Origin: Fragilaria radians
Taxonomy: Eukaryota > Bacillariophyta > Fragilariophyceae > Fragilariales > Fragilariaceae
Length of the DNA: 64,000 nt
Direction of reading: 5' to 3'
NCBI GenBank assembly: GCA_900642245.1
Contig: CAAAJI010000029.1
Location: 56,339 to 120,338, forward strand
Both the position numbers and the translations under genes were made by a program. This document shows, piece after piece, positions 33,500 to 44,228 of this stretch; within the stretch, counting starts at the first letter, position 1; each line of letters starts with the position of its first letter. A model generated the notes under the pieces. The model ran no database searches and was not told where the DNA came from. It saw only the letters and a list, made by a program, of their open reading frames with translations.

Positions 33500-34680
33500 A
33501 ATTCTGCTAATTCGTTAACCACACTAAGGGGCCCGGCAAATAAAATAAAAAAATTGGTGATCCAGATCCAGAGTTAGCGAATGCTCATCCTTCTTTCTCC
33601 ACACTATTCAACTGCTTTTCAACGGGCTTTTTCCCATTTGGAACCCCAATACCCAAAACTCAAGCTGTTTTATTGGCTGTACGTCAGGCCTCAAAAGTTC
33701 TTTCTTTTCAATTCCAATTGAGAGCTATACTAGGTGAGGCCCCATACAAATTCTAAATTGAGAAAGACGCAAGTGACCTATGCCGATCTTTACTTAGGCC
33801 AAGCCAGCATTGTGTACTCTCTTGAAAAAAAGATGAAAGAGATGGTATCTGGCATTTTCATAGTAGATTAAGCGATACGAATGTAGGATTTGAAAGGCGT
33901 GAAAATGGGTACCTTGCCACTGATGTAGATGATATACCTATCTTGAGTAAAGACCTAATAAATCTACCTTTTGAGGAATATACGCATTTACACATTTTGA
34001 GGAATATCCTTGGTGAATTGTGGAAGAATCAAGGGCAGGGACAAGAATTACATCCATAACGTAATCCTCAAATTTGAAAGGCTATTTGGAAAGGTGCTAA
34101 ACCGCATAACGACACTTATGAGTGAGTGAGGGTTATCCATCCAGATACAGATGATTCAACTCTTTCTACTGATGCAGATTTTGCACAGTATAAATCCGCC
34201 ATGGGTTGGGGTGTCTAGATAATTGTTCTAGAAACATGTAGCATAGTCTATTTCACATACTAGCAGGTTTAGCATGTCCCCCAAAGAAGGATATTTGAAA
34301 GCTGTGAGAAAGATTTTCTCCTACCTCAAGACTGTATCTACTACATGGGAGGTGATCATTCCTTTTGCTTTATCAAAGATGACCTCAATCGCATGGATTT
34401 ATGTTCGGAAGAGATCTCAAAAGACCTGCCTTCTCCAAAGAGACCAAAAATCAAGATGACTTGCTATGTGGATGTTGATCATGCACGTGACATGGTGACA
34501 AAAAGATTCATCATAAGATTATGGATCAGTGTTAGTATTGTCAAAGGTAGTAACTTAAGAAACTTTCAAAGGCTGACAAAGTCTCCCACTGCATATACAC
34601 ACCGTAAATCATATTCATCTCTAACAACTGCAGTGCGGATCGTGCAGACAAAGCAACAACCTAATTTCATTTTAACTTAA
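33500..34680 (+). pseudogene. Degenerate Ty1/copia pol relic (RT end and RNase H)
   Basis: Short in-frame pieces match copia pol between many stops. GYLKAVRKIFSYLKT resembles the conserved segment after the RT. TCYVDVDHARDMVTKRF resembles the RNase H start CYVDADHAGD. Further right, SLTTAVRIVQTK resembles the end of the RNase H region. A VDDI box is visible near 33930. No LTRs were identified. This belongs to a different copia lineage from the element at 6433, whose RNase H reads SNSNYAGD. Confidence 0.6.
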
Positions 34681-35148
34681 AGGCTAGTTGTTATGTACTA
34701 ATCTGATTCCAAAAAATAAAAAATGCGAAAAAACAAGCCACCCCATCCTTTAATCATACAGTAATGCAAACTATCATTACCAAAAATGAACAAAGACTGT
34801 GAAGTATATCTCAAAGCAAGCCAAGAGAACACGGAAATATATATTCCACCAAGGTAGGAAGAAACAAGAGATATTTTCAAACAGCCATCATAGCAGCTAT
34901 ATGCATATGGACATGACCAGCATCATCAGTATCATCATGAAGACATAGATCAAACTCAGCTATTTTTCATGATTACTCTCCTCCTTGATTTTGCTTGTAG
35001 CGGCGAATCATTCCATTTGGGGGATTTTTTTTATGACTTGCATTGAAACAACTGTATCTTGACTGTAACCAAGTAAATGTTGTCCAGTACTGAAGTTTGA
35101 GAAAAAGATGGGATCATTATCTGAAAGCATCACCATTAATTAACAAAG
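34681..35148. other. Intergenic stretch upstream of the PDZ-ferredoxin gene
   Basis: No ORF of note. AT-rich with CATCATCA-like words near 34910-34950. It probably carries the promoter of the gene at 35149. Confidence 0.35.
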
Positions 35149-36012
35149 ATGAATGTTCGTCCATTTTGGATGACGGGGATGATTGTTTCCATGGCAAGCT
35201 GTTGCTTTGCTTTTTCGCCACGGCCATCGCTAATTATTTCCACGTCGATTTCCAAGAAAGCGTCTACGTCACAGATGTATGCTACGAATCCGAACGATGA
35301 CAATGAGGCGGAGAATCCAGGTATCGACGTGTCTCAAGATGAACGACTGTATCGGATTCGAATTTCACGTGCACCTGGTATTGAATGGGGTACTGATCTT
35401 AGTTTTTCGTTTGTTTACGTCCGTGACTTGGAACCGCTAGGTCCAGCGAGTAATGGTGGCATCATTCAAATAGGTGATCAACTTTGTGAACTAGCGGCAG
35501 CGAACACTCAACCGGTTCAATTAATCGGAGCTCCTTTTGACTATGTTATGGAGACATTTGCAAATCTTGGTAAGAATGTTAAGGAGGTAGACCTAGTTTT
35601 CTTCCGTGGCACGAAGGATGATCTGAAGGCAATTTGTACTCAGAGCAACACAAAGTCTAGCCCTGACACCATCACATTGACTATCATTCAAAATAAGGGT
35701 TCCGACACAGAGCAGATTCGTACACTAGTAGTTCCCACAGGTTCCAATATTCGTGAGGTCTGTGTGGCGAATGGGATTAACGTCTACCAAAGTGTTACAC
35801 GTTGGACAAATTGTAGTGGAAAGCAATTATGTGGTACCTGCATAGTGAATGTAGCCGAGGGGTCATTATTCACCAACCGTAAGAGTATGGATGAAGAATC
35901 CACATTACGCGAGAATCCAGACAGTTATAGATTATCTTGTATTACATTTGCCTACGGTGATGTCACAATCGAAACATTCCCACCTGTCAAGGCGGCACAG
36001 TGGACACGATAG
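35149..36012 (+). CDS. Predicted plastid PDZ-ferredoxin fusion ([2Fe-2S])
   Basis: 287 residues, single exon. A signal peptide (MTGMIVSMASCC) runs into FAFSPRPS, an ASAF-like motif, then a Ser/Thr/Lys-rich transit-like stretch to about residue 45. A PDZ-like domain follows (about 66-155; LEPLGPASNGGIIQIGDQL and VDLVFFRG). The C-terminal third is a ferredoxin-type domain (about 175-282) with four cluster Cys at 222, 228, 231 and 264 (CSGKQLCGTC, then LSC). The spacing C-x5-C-x2-C-x32-C differs from plant-type ferredoxin (x4, x2, about x29) and resembles the x5 spacing of adrenodoxin-type proteins. The PDZ part may dock the redox domain on a membrane or complex. Electron donor and acceptor are not evident. 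Confidence 0.82.
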   Translation: MNVRPFWMTGMIVSMASCCFAFSPRPSLIISTSISKKASTSQMYATNPNDDNEAENPGIDVSQDERLYRIRISRAPGIEWGTDLSFSFVYVRDLEPLGPASNGGIIQIGDQLCELAAANTQPVQLIGAPFDYVMETFANLGKNVKEVDLVFFRGTKDDLKAICTQSNTKSSPDTITLTIIQNKGSDTEQIRTLVVPTGSNIREVCVANGINVYQSVTRWTNCSGKQLCGTCIVNVAEGSLFTNRKSMDEESTLRENPDSYRLSCITFAYGDVTIETFPPVKAAQWTR

Positions 36013-36265
36013 GAACAACACTAATTTAATCATTCTTTCGTATGGCCTACATAGTTCTCAAGGGTTTGAGTGTATATGTAAAATTTTGAATTTCCGTTAT
36101 CGATTCCCACACATTATCGAATCTATGCATCCTTACATCTCAATGCGAGTCCTTCCAGGTTGCACGATATTACATCATCCATTATGGTACTAAGTCACTT
36201 CTCAAATATTGATTACAGGAATGATAGACATATTCAATGGATACATGCCAACTCTTTATTTGTAA

Positions 36266-39169
36266 TTAGGTGCTGATGATCCACTTCGATATCCGAAGGT
36301 TATACCTCAAAAAAGGCTGTAGCACAGTCTTATTCGAGCAATCCTCTACCAAAAGGCCACAATGAGGTTGTAAAGCCATTACGTGAGCTGCAAAGCTCAA
36401 CGAACTCTTGGACATTATGATACAACGTGACTCTGTTAAAATCTTTAACTCTGCAAAGAGATCCAAAGTTCCAGCTTTGGCCATTTCGATAGTAGCTGAA
36501 CCATATTTTGTACTCCCCTCTTTATCTTGGAAAAAATTCATGGAGAGAGTTGCATTTGGCGATAAGGATCTATCGATGTGAAATGATTCAATTCGCGCCA
36601 TTTTCAATAACGGCTCTAGACGATTAAGCCTTTCTTTGGGATCAGAATTATCAGACGCAATATACCCCTCTGAAAAATTATAGTGCTGACGCAGCAACTG
36701 AAAACAAGATGCAAATGGAGCCAAGCTCGCTCGGCTCTGCATAATTAATCGGCGGGCATTATCGTTCCAGGTGGGGCCTGACCCTGTTCGAATGTGGGCA
36801 GATACAAAAGGTGATGTTGTACTGAGACCGGCGTCTTTCATTATTTCTAAAGCACGACTTTTGACAGGCGCCGTAAAACGAAATAAAATTTTACTTGCCC
36901 AATGATACTGAGTATGTTCATCGATACGACTTGAAGGTCGGAAATTACCCAGTTTACTTCTTCCTCGGCATAAAGGAGTCAACCAAATATGCTGCAAATC
37001 AAGGACACCTTTTCCGTGAGCCTTGAGAATTCTAATTCCTGTAACGTTCTGTGGTAACACGATATTATTTCTTGCCGCACCCTGGCGCATAAAGATGTCT
37101 TGATCTTCAACATTGCTGTCGTAAGCGGCATTCCAAGATATTTGGTTCGGAGCGAGATAGTTTTCGAGAGGAAAGGGGTAAGGAGAATCAATAATGAAAA
37201 CCCTTTCTGCACAGACAGATACATAAAATGCCTTAATCATAGCTTTTATCCTCCCACCGAGACCAGCACACCCCCCGTAACACTTATAGACAAGATAAGG
37301 TACTCCATCTTTGACTTTCCCATCCTTTATAGATTCTCGATGAAAGGAAATATACTTCAGCAAGAAATTAGGGAGGATAGACATATGTCTATTAGATGCG
37401 GAATCCACCTTCGCCTTGGGAGGTAACGTTGCAGTGAAATGTACACTTCGAGATTCATTTTGCAACGATACATTTATTAAATCGACATCATGATAAGAAA
37501 CATTTTTCGTGGCATTATTTAATTCACCTTGCAATACAGGAATTGCACTTGACTTGGAATTCACATTGGGATGTAAAAGCCGTGATGAGGAATTGAAATT
37601 TTCATACTCAGGCACGCGATTTGACGTCGCATTTAAGTTTTCATTTTGATGTAAACGAAAAGTCGTCGCAGTTTCGTGGGGAAGAGCACTAGCATTTTTA
37701 TCTCCTAATGATAAAATTCTTGAATACCTCACTCCTAATTTATTCTGAATATATTCCCACTGTTTATTCGAATCTTCGAAAAGAACTCTGTCAATACATT
37801 TGTAACCACATCCAGAATCCCCATAATAGCATGACATTTCTGAAACTTGTCTGTGGTATGGCAGAGTTTCAGGGCAAGGAAACACTGCTTCGTTAAGGCA
37901 TTGATTGGTGACAAGCTGAGTAAGATTTTTCAATTTTGCGACTTCCAATTCCACCTTGGATCTTCCAATAAGATCAATCGTATTGTCAAGTGTTCGATTA
38001 ACCACCTGATAGAGTAAATAATCCCAATTGTCTTTCCTCCACACTTTACTATTCAATAATTCTTCGACTTGTGGATAGTTCTGCCTTTTCACAAGTTTGA
38101 CACAGCCACTTTGAGTACGACCTGCATCGTATCCTCCTGAAACTTTGCTAGAGATCAACACCATATCTACTGTTGGCACCTGCATAATGAAAGCAAGGGT
38201 GACTAAACTTTCATACATACGATCTGCGATACCGATAAAGTCATAATTTTCCATAATCTCTTTGATGAGGAATATCATTCCATCTTCAATGGATTGGAGC
38301 TTCAGATAGCGCAGCATGTAGCTTTTCTTCATGTTAGAATTTTCGTTCAGGAAAGAAAGAAACGCTTCAGCAGACGCATTAACTTTCAGACGGCTCACTT
38401 GCTCAAAAAAATAGTGACTGACGGTTCGATCATTCGGTTCACGAATAATAGACCATAGGAAAGAGGACGATTTATTTCGTTGCCCATAATTTCGTAGCTT
38501 ATGTGATGCAGGTGAGTGAAGGTAACGTCCAGCACACTTCTGTCCCAGTATCCGATGACCTAGCTTGTCCGCAACACGCATTGCCACACCGGATGCCGTA
38601 GACGAAGCACATTTGGGTAATTTGACGTATAAAATACCATCATTTTTACCATGGTTGTTATGGCACCATGTATGTGAAGTGGAATGCTTCCAAACCTTAA
38701 ATGTTGTGGAAAGATCATAAATTAATGACTGAAATTCTTTCTTGGAATAATAGTGACGATTAAGAACCGCCTCGGCAGCCAATAGCTTTTGCCTCCGAGC
38801 CAAGGCAAACTTGTTGATGACTGAAGTATTCGAAGGAGGTTTATTTGACTCTCGATTGATTTTTCTCCATTCCGCGTTGCCAAATCCCAAAGAATCCAAC
38901 CGAGACTTTCTCTTGTCCTTTAATTCTACCTCCAATATCTGCTTCGTCTTTATCAGCCTCTTTCCATTATCATACAACGGTAAGGATTTCTTCGATGCCC
39001 CTATGGTCACATTGAACCCTCCAGCAAGGTAGTGGTGGATTGATGCATTTCGGTCACTATTTTCAACAATGCTAATGTGTGATTCAGCTCTTTTTAAAAG
39101 GAAGGTTAATCTAATAAATGCCAATGAAATACCAATTGCGATCCATATCTGCAGGCTCCGTTCAATCAT
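36266..39169 (-). CDS. Golgi-type fusion: sulfotransferase plus fucosyltransferase-like glycosyltransferase
   Basis: One uninterrupted ORF of 967 residues. A type II signal anchor (about 7-25) predicts a Golgi lumenal enzyme. Residues about 175-415 are a sulfotransferase domain: YVKLPKCASST (181-191) is the 5'-phosphosulfate loop for PAPS, and SIIREPNDRTVSHYFF (240-255) the 3'-phosphate motif. A linker (about 480-600) is rich in Asn/Ser with many N-glycosylation sequons. Residues about 605-960 resemble GT-B fucosyltransferases of the xyloglucan/NodZ/FUT8 type: KCYGGCAGLGGRIKAMIKAF (629-648), ERVFIIDSPYPF, the HIRTGS motif (792-797) that in this superfamily contacts GDP-fucose, and a C-terminal YIASD and SLSFAAHVMAL block. 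It probably makes a sulfated glycan, perhaps sulfated fucan. GDP-fucose specificity is inferred, not proven. Confidence 0.8.
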   Translation of the reverse strand: MIERSLQIWIAIGISLAFIRLTFLLKRAESHISIVENSDRNASIHHYLAGGFNVTIGASKKSLPLYDNGKRLIKTKQILEVELKDKRKSRLDSLGFGNAEWRKINRESNKPPSNTSVINKFALARRQKLLAAEAVLNRHYYSKKEFQSLIYDLSTTFKVWKHSTSHTWCHNNHGKNDGILYVKLPKCASSTASGVAMRVADKLGHRILGQKCAGRYLHSPASHKLRNYGQRNKSSSFLWSIIREPNDRTVSHYFFEQVSRLKVNASAEAFLSFLNENSNMKKSYMLRYLKLQSIEDGMIFLIKEIMENYDFIGIADRMYESLVTLAFIMQVPTVDMVLISSKVSGGYDAGRTQSGCVKLVKRQNYPQVEELLNSKVWRKDNWDYLLYQVVNRTLDNTIDLIGRSKVELEVAKLKNLTQLVTNQCLNEAVFPCPETLPYHRQVSEMSCYYGDSGCGYKCIDRVLFEDSNKQWEYIQNKLGVRYSRILSLGDKNASALPHETATTFRLHQNENLNATSNRVPEYENFNSSSRLLHPNVNSKSSAIPVLQGELNNATKNVSYHDVDLINVSLQNESRSVHFTATLPPKAKVDSASNRHMSILPNFLLKYISFHRESIKDGKVKDGVPYLVYKCYGGCAGLGGRIKAMIKAFYVSVCAERVFIIDSPYPFPLENYLAPNQISWNAAYDSNVEDQDIFMRQGAARNNIVLPQNVTGIRILKAHGKGVLDLQHIWLTPLCRGRSKLGNFRPSSRIDEHTQYHWASKILFRFTAPVKSRALEIMKDAGLSTTSPFVSAHIRTGSGPTWNDNARRLIMQSRASLAPFASCFQLLRQHYNFSEGYIASDNSDPKERLNRLEPLLKMARIESFHIDRSLSPNATLSMNFFQDKEGSTKYGSATIEMAKAGTLDLFAELKILTESRCIIMSKSSLSFAAHVMALQPHCGLLVEDCSNKTVLQPFLRYNLRISKWIIST

Positions 39170-41423
39170 CTTGGAATCTATTCAACGGAATGTTCCTCAA
39201 GTGCATGGAGATTCTGATCAACTCCGTCTTTCGTTTTTCCGACACTAAAAAAAAATAAATTACAAAACGGAAGTCACCAACCAATTGGTTGCAAAGAAAA
39301 AGGCTTATTACTTAATTAGACCCTTTTGCTAACTTCATATCTCTGAGTTTTTTTCTAACTTCATATCTCTGATGCAGCTTGCTCAATACTATTCATTTTC
39401 TGTAGATGGTTGATGCTTAAGATGAGCAAAACATCGTACTAGTGGTTATGTCGTTTGCAAGCTTATCCTAATATCCCATGTTGTTGTTTTCCTTCATGAC
39501 GATGACATCAATGCATACTTCAAATTCTTTTGACTAAAAATCAGATAAAAAGAGAACGATTGTCAGATTCATTGAAGATTCTTGTAATTGCAATAAAATC
39601 AGCTACTGCATTAAGCGCAATCTCTATGGGAACATCTTTCCCTCCTCTTCAAAGTCCACAACATCTGCAGTTTCAGATGAACGGTTAAGTTTTCCTGACC
39701 CTTTCCCAGTATAAATGTATCTACACCACCATAAAAATGCTTGCATGATGACTATTCCCTTGGATGAGAAGACTCATGTGCCTATTGGAGATGATAGTGT
39801 AAATCTAATTGTTGCATAATTAGTACTGTTCACATTTGAGATTAGATCTTAGTCAATCGTTTCTGATACATAATATACTTTACCATGGATTGCATTTTTT
39901 GGTGCATCTCCCAATTACCATAATAGAGCTCTTACGAATCTCCCCTTATCGCCCTAAAATGTATGGCCTCGTTTAGAGCATTCTACTCTTTTGCATACAG
40001 ATAAGGGGTATTTGAATATTGATAATGGATGAGAAACACAATATATGCCTTTGCTATTCATGGATTAAGCATTATCTCCATTTTCACCTTCTACTTCGGT
40101 TGATTTCTTGTAATATTTAGTATCCATTCCTTAACATAAAGTGTCATACAAATTTTAGGAGAAATTTCAGCGAAAATATCTATGCCTCTATGGGGCATGA
40201 AACATCACATCAGCCTTAAATCTGCATTAAAGTAACAGTTAAGAATATATATGGCCAGCTATACTTTGAGAAATAGACAATATAGTTTCTTGGATTTTAC
40301 TTACTACCTTTTTTTAACTTTTGGGATTATGATTACAAAAAATTCTTCTGTACAATTTCTGCAGCAAAATCCAGTGCCAGGGATTACTATCAACCTTGCA
40401 CTAGAAGACATCATCAAAACGAAGGAGGAAAATGAAAACATCCTAAAATAAAAAAAGAGTCCTTAATTGAGCGCACTTCATCACTTATATCCCTGAGCTT
40501 CAATATGAAGGTATACTAGAACTACTTACAAATAAAGAAAAGGAAAATTTAAAATTTCTTATCTGATACTAATAGTTGTTGCTTGCTTTGCTACAAAGAT
40601 TTGGTTTTTTAAGAATAATTTATCTTTCTATTTTCCATGATAAATTTGCAATGATAATGAAGTCCTGGATTTTGCAAGAATATTGATGAACTCAGAATGT
40701 GCAAGATATCATAACACTTATCTTATGCCAATTTTATTTTTATTTGGTCGTCAAAAATATCCCTTGACTACCTAGATTTCATCTGGATATTTATCTTCGG
40801 AACTAAATCCGTGCACCTCTCAATGTGTGAACATTTGGTGTCTCCAAATATTATATAGTTGAAGAACCGTCTCAGTGACTCAAGAAATTGTAATAATTCA
40901 CTTTTTTAAGCAGTGACATGTATTCAGCCTTTCTACGTTGCTCATATAGACACGTATTACCAACACAATTTAGGTACATTAGAAATTAGGTAAATAGAAA
41001 ATATGTCCATGACTTCATGATAAATTTAATTTACTTAGTAAGCAAAAATTGACATGAGTAACGCATAATAATTGATCCTCCTTGTACAACTATTGGTATG
41101 GTTTAGGCCATAGTGCTAATGCTTCTGTTGTATTTCTAGAAGTTTCAGCTGTTGGATGTCAGGACAGCATTCATTGGAGAGTCAAAGCTGTAAAAAGTAA
41201 TTGAAACTCAATTTCGCCCATTATGAAAAGCAAAAAACAGTAACAGACCATGCTGGTTCTAGTGCACTTGATAACGATAATATAAAATAGAGCACAATTT
41301 TTGTTGGAGTTCTTTTTAGTCCGCGAACGATTTTCGACGTCACCTCAATTTGTCGAGAATTCTCGTGTCACAAACCAACTGCAACCTTCGCATTGAACAC
41401 ACTTTTTCTAAGGAAAGCATACG
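39170..41423. other. Intergenic stretch, gene-poor
   Basis: AT-rich. An 18-bp word (CTAACTTCATATCTCTGA) is repeated at about 39329 and 39356. The only longer frames (for example 40251-40451) lack coding character. Confidence 0.4.
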
Positions 41424-41781
41424 ATGAAACACTCCTGGCTTTGGACCTGCCTGATAATTCGTGTGGCCGCAATTGAAACGCATATGGCACGTAGTTTCGA
41501 TCCCTTCAATAGCCCCTTGAGCTATAATTCAGCGAACATAACGAGCCGCAAGGTGCTTCCAAACCGACGCCAAGTGGGCAGAATTTTGGACTCAGACCTC
41601 GAAGAGGCTCAGGAAGTAACAATGCATTCGAGGCCTATCACTTTTCTTCCAATAGGTGACAGAGAGAAAGAGAAAAATTGTAAGTAAGCAATGTATACAA
41701 GGTAATGCAATACAATCTCAACTAATCATGTATGTAGCGTACGAGAAAGAGGCTCCAAAATTTCTACCTTTTTTACCATGA
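41424..41781 (+). CDS. Possible small secreted protein, two exons, unrecognised
   Basis: The ATG at 41424 opens MKHSWLWTCLIIRVAAIETH, a signal-peptide-like start, then a polar mature part (NITSRKVLPNRRQVGRIL, EEAQEV). A GTAAGT donor at 41680 and a TATGTAG acceptor at 41737 join in frame to a short exon (SYEKEAPKFLPFLP, stop at 41781), giving about 99 residues. The stretch from about 41310 to 41680 is more GC-rich than the surrounding kilobases, as real exons here are. No family recognised. It could also be chance. Confidence 0.4.
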
Positions 41782-42819
41782 AGCTGTATTTGAGGATTTA
41801 TCAATTCAGCATTGAATATTTCGACCTCTTTTATGTCACCTCGATCTTCATGGATATTCAGAAAATAGGGCCAGGTATTTTGAATCAAAACTTACATTTA
41901 GCAACGCAGAAGCAGAAATCAAACTTGACAACCGTTCATTGGTGGTGCAACATTGCTCGGAACAAATGCATGCAACTTATCAATATATAGAATTATATTT
42001 TTTGTATCATCTCTAGTTTCCTCATGTCAATATGGATATCGTAAAAATTTGGATATTTTTGAAATTCCAGTGGTAATGAAAAATACTTGATCATGGAACA
42101 GCTTCTCGAAATTCAATAGAAACAAATAGTAGAAAGGTTCATGAATTAAAGGAGACTTTGAAACGAGGATTATCATCCATGTGCTACTCTTTTATGCCCG
42201 ATCATTAGCATACTAAACAATAAAATCGAAAATTTCCATGGAAAAACTCGGAATTTCTCATCATGGAACAGAGAAATCGCTCCAATTGTAAATCTTAACT
42301 TTGGTAACAAGTCATGAAAGTAACTCCCTCAAAAAGCAGAAAGGTTCTAAGGCAAAGGTAAATACTGATTGCCGGCTAAACATCATAACTCTTTTATTAT
42401 TTGTGGAGAACTTTAACTACTTTTATATAAACCAAAACAGGCACTAAAACAAATACAAAAACATGATCCCCTTCTTGACGGAGGACGAGGCATCATTGAA
42501 ATGTCCTATTTATCCTTAGACTTAAAAGCCATTAATCTGGAGCTGAAGCCGTATTGCAATAGGCAATTACAATAAAATTTGTATGCAATAAATTGACCAA
42601 AAGGGAATTTAGATGATTGCTAAAAGTGATGAATTAGGAAAACGTAAGTACAACACAACTTTATTCCACATCATCCCAAAAATAATCGGTTATTTGTGGA
42701 TACATGAGTATTTTGGGCTTTCATACCAAAAAACTGTACGCAATAGCAAGAATACTGGCCCAAATGGCCTGACATAACCTACTCCATTCGAGGTAAAAGC
42801 ATGGTACAGTACTTTAGTC
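41782..42819. other. Intergenic stretch without recognisable content
   Basis: AT-rich, several stops in all frames; nothing recognised. Confidence 0.35.
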
Positions 42820-44228
42820 CTCTAGGCAGGAAACCCAAAACATAGTTTACCTTAGACATCCTAATAAAGATAGGATTGCCTAAGGATGCCTACAGGTATA
42901 ACAAATAGTGTAGACATTCTCAAAAGATGATGTATTCTGTCATTGCCAATCGGCCTTAAGTAAGGGGAGGGAGGAATGTATAGATGACTTTCTAGTAGCC
43001 ACCAAAGGTTCATTTGACAAACATTTAGTGCTATTAGCGAAAGGGCTGGAAAGGTTCCTATCGTAAATAGGATTTAAATAAATCTATGTAAGTTATTCTC
43101 CACGGCATCCATTTTTTGATACCCACAATAATAGGCAAAAAGCGAGGGTACATAGCTAGCTATGAAAGATGATGGATTCCATCCACGTTATACTTCGGTC
43201 AAGTAAGACAAAATGCTTGAGAATTCAAGGGATAAGACTACTAATGGACATGCGGTGACATTGCAGCCATTTTGTTGGAGGCAAAGGCTAAACGGCATGT
43301 AAGAAAATAGGGTAGAAAGGGATACTCATTCAAATATATTAAAATGCAACCGCCTATAATGAGAAGAAGCTACTATGTAATTTAATTTTTCTATATCAAT
43401 TTAGAGTATCTTGGTAAACCCTTCCAAGCATCAATAGATCACCGGGAAACAGCAATCGGAGTCTTTCCTTGAAACAGTAAACAACATCAAAATCGCCTCC
43501 TCAGATACAAAAGCCTCATTTGTACATCTAATTCATCAGAGAGGCTGATGCTATGGAATCTGCTGTACTCAGAACAGAAAGCTTAGTGGCTTTACATGAT
43601 ACGGGAACTTTACATTTTCTGATGCATTCTCTAGTGTTCTGTTTGATTTATTCACTCATTGACACTTCCTGCATATAAGAGGGAGGTTAAAGAGAATTTT
43701 TTCAATGAGTCGAGACCTAAATACAACGTTGACATTATAAGATTCCCAACCTAAAGTCATAACCGTTATCACAATGAATTGTCCAAAATACTATACATTT
43801 ATATCAGCAGCTTTACAAGAGAGCAAAGTAACTTAATGTCACAAGCACTTTGCCTAAGTTGAGATGAATACAACAGCAATGACCATTAGGCAATTGTTTA
43901 CTTGACCATGTCTGTGATGGTATGGAGAAAAACACTGTGAACACAGTATAGATGTCACAAAGTTAAGTGACTTAGAAAACTTGTGGAGCGAGGACCCTAT
44001 TCCCACAATAACATTCAGGTCATACCTTGCACAAAGATTGATGTATACTTGAAAGGAACCTGGATGATAAAAGATAGGAAAGACTCTAGGTCATTAAGAT
44101 GCTTAGCAATGATTAATTCAGTAACACACCGGATCGAAGTGATTCCAAATAGGAACCCTACAGCATCAGAAGTCACGAATTCTCACAATCAGATGACTTT
44201 CATGAGACCTAATACTGATAACCAGTAA
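42820..44228 (+). pseudogene. Degenerate Ty3/gypsy pol relic (RT to integrase)
   Basis: Fragments appear in the right order but in different frames and with stops. LRMPTGITNSVDIL resembles the LPMGL-NSPDIF block of gypsy RT. CIDDFLVATKGSFDKHL (42977-43066) is the YIDD catalytic box and its downstream helix. STASIF-YP near 43100 resembles the SIEYLGY block. LLMDMR-HCSHF near 43240 resembles the YYRDMW--RSH block. An open stretch at 43983-44228 (CTKIDVYLKGTWMIKDRK, INSVTHRIEVIPNRNP) looks like the first catalytic region of the integrase. It has no ATG start and no LTRs were found. It is an old, dead copy. Confidence 0.6.
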
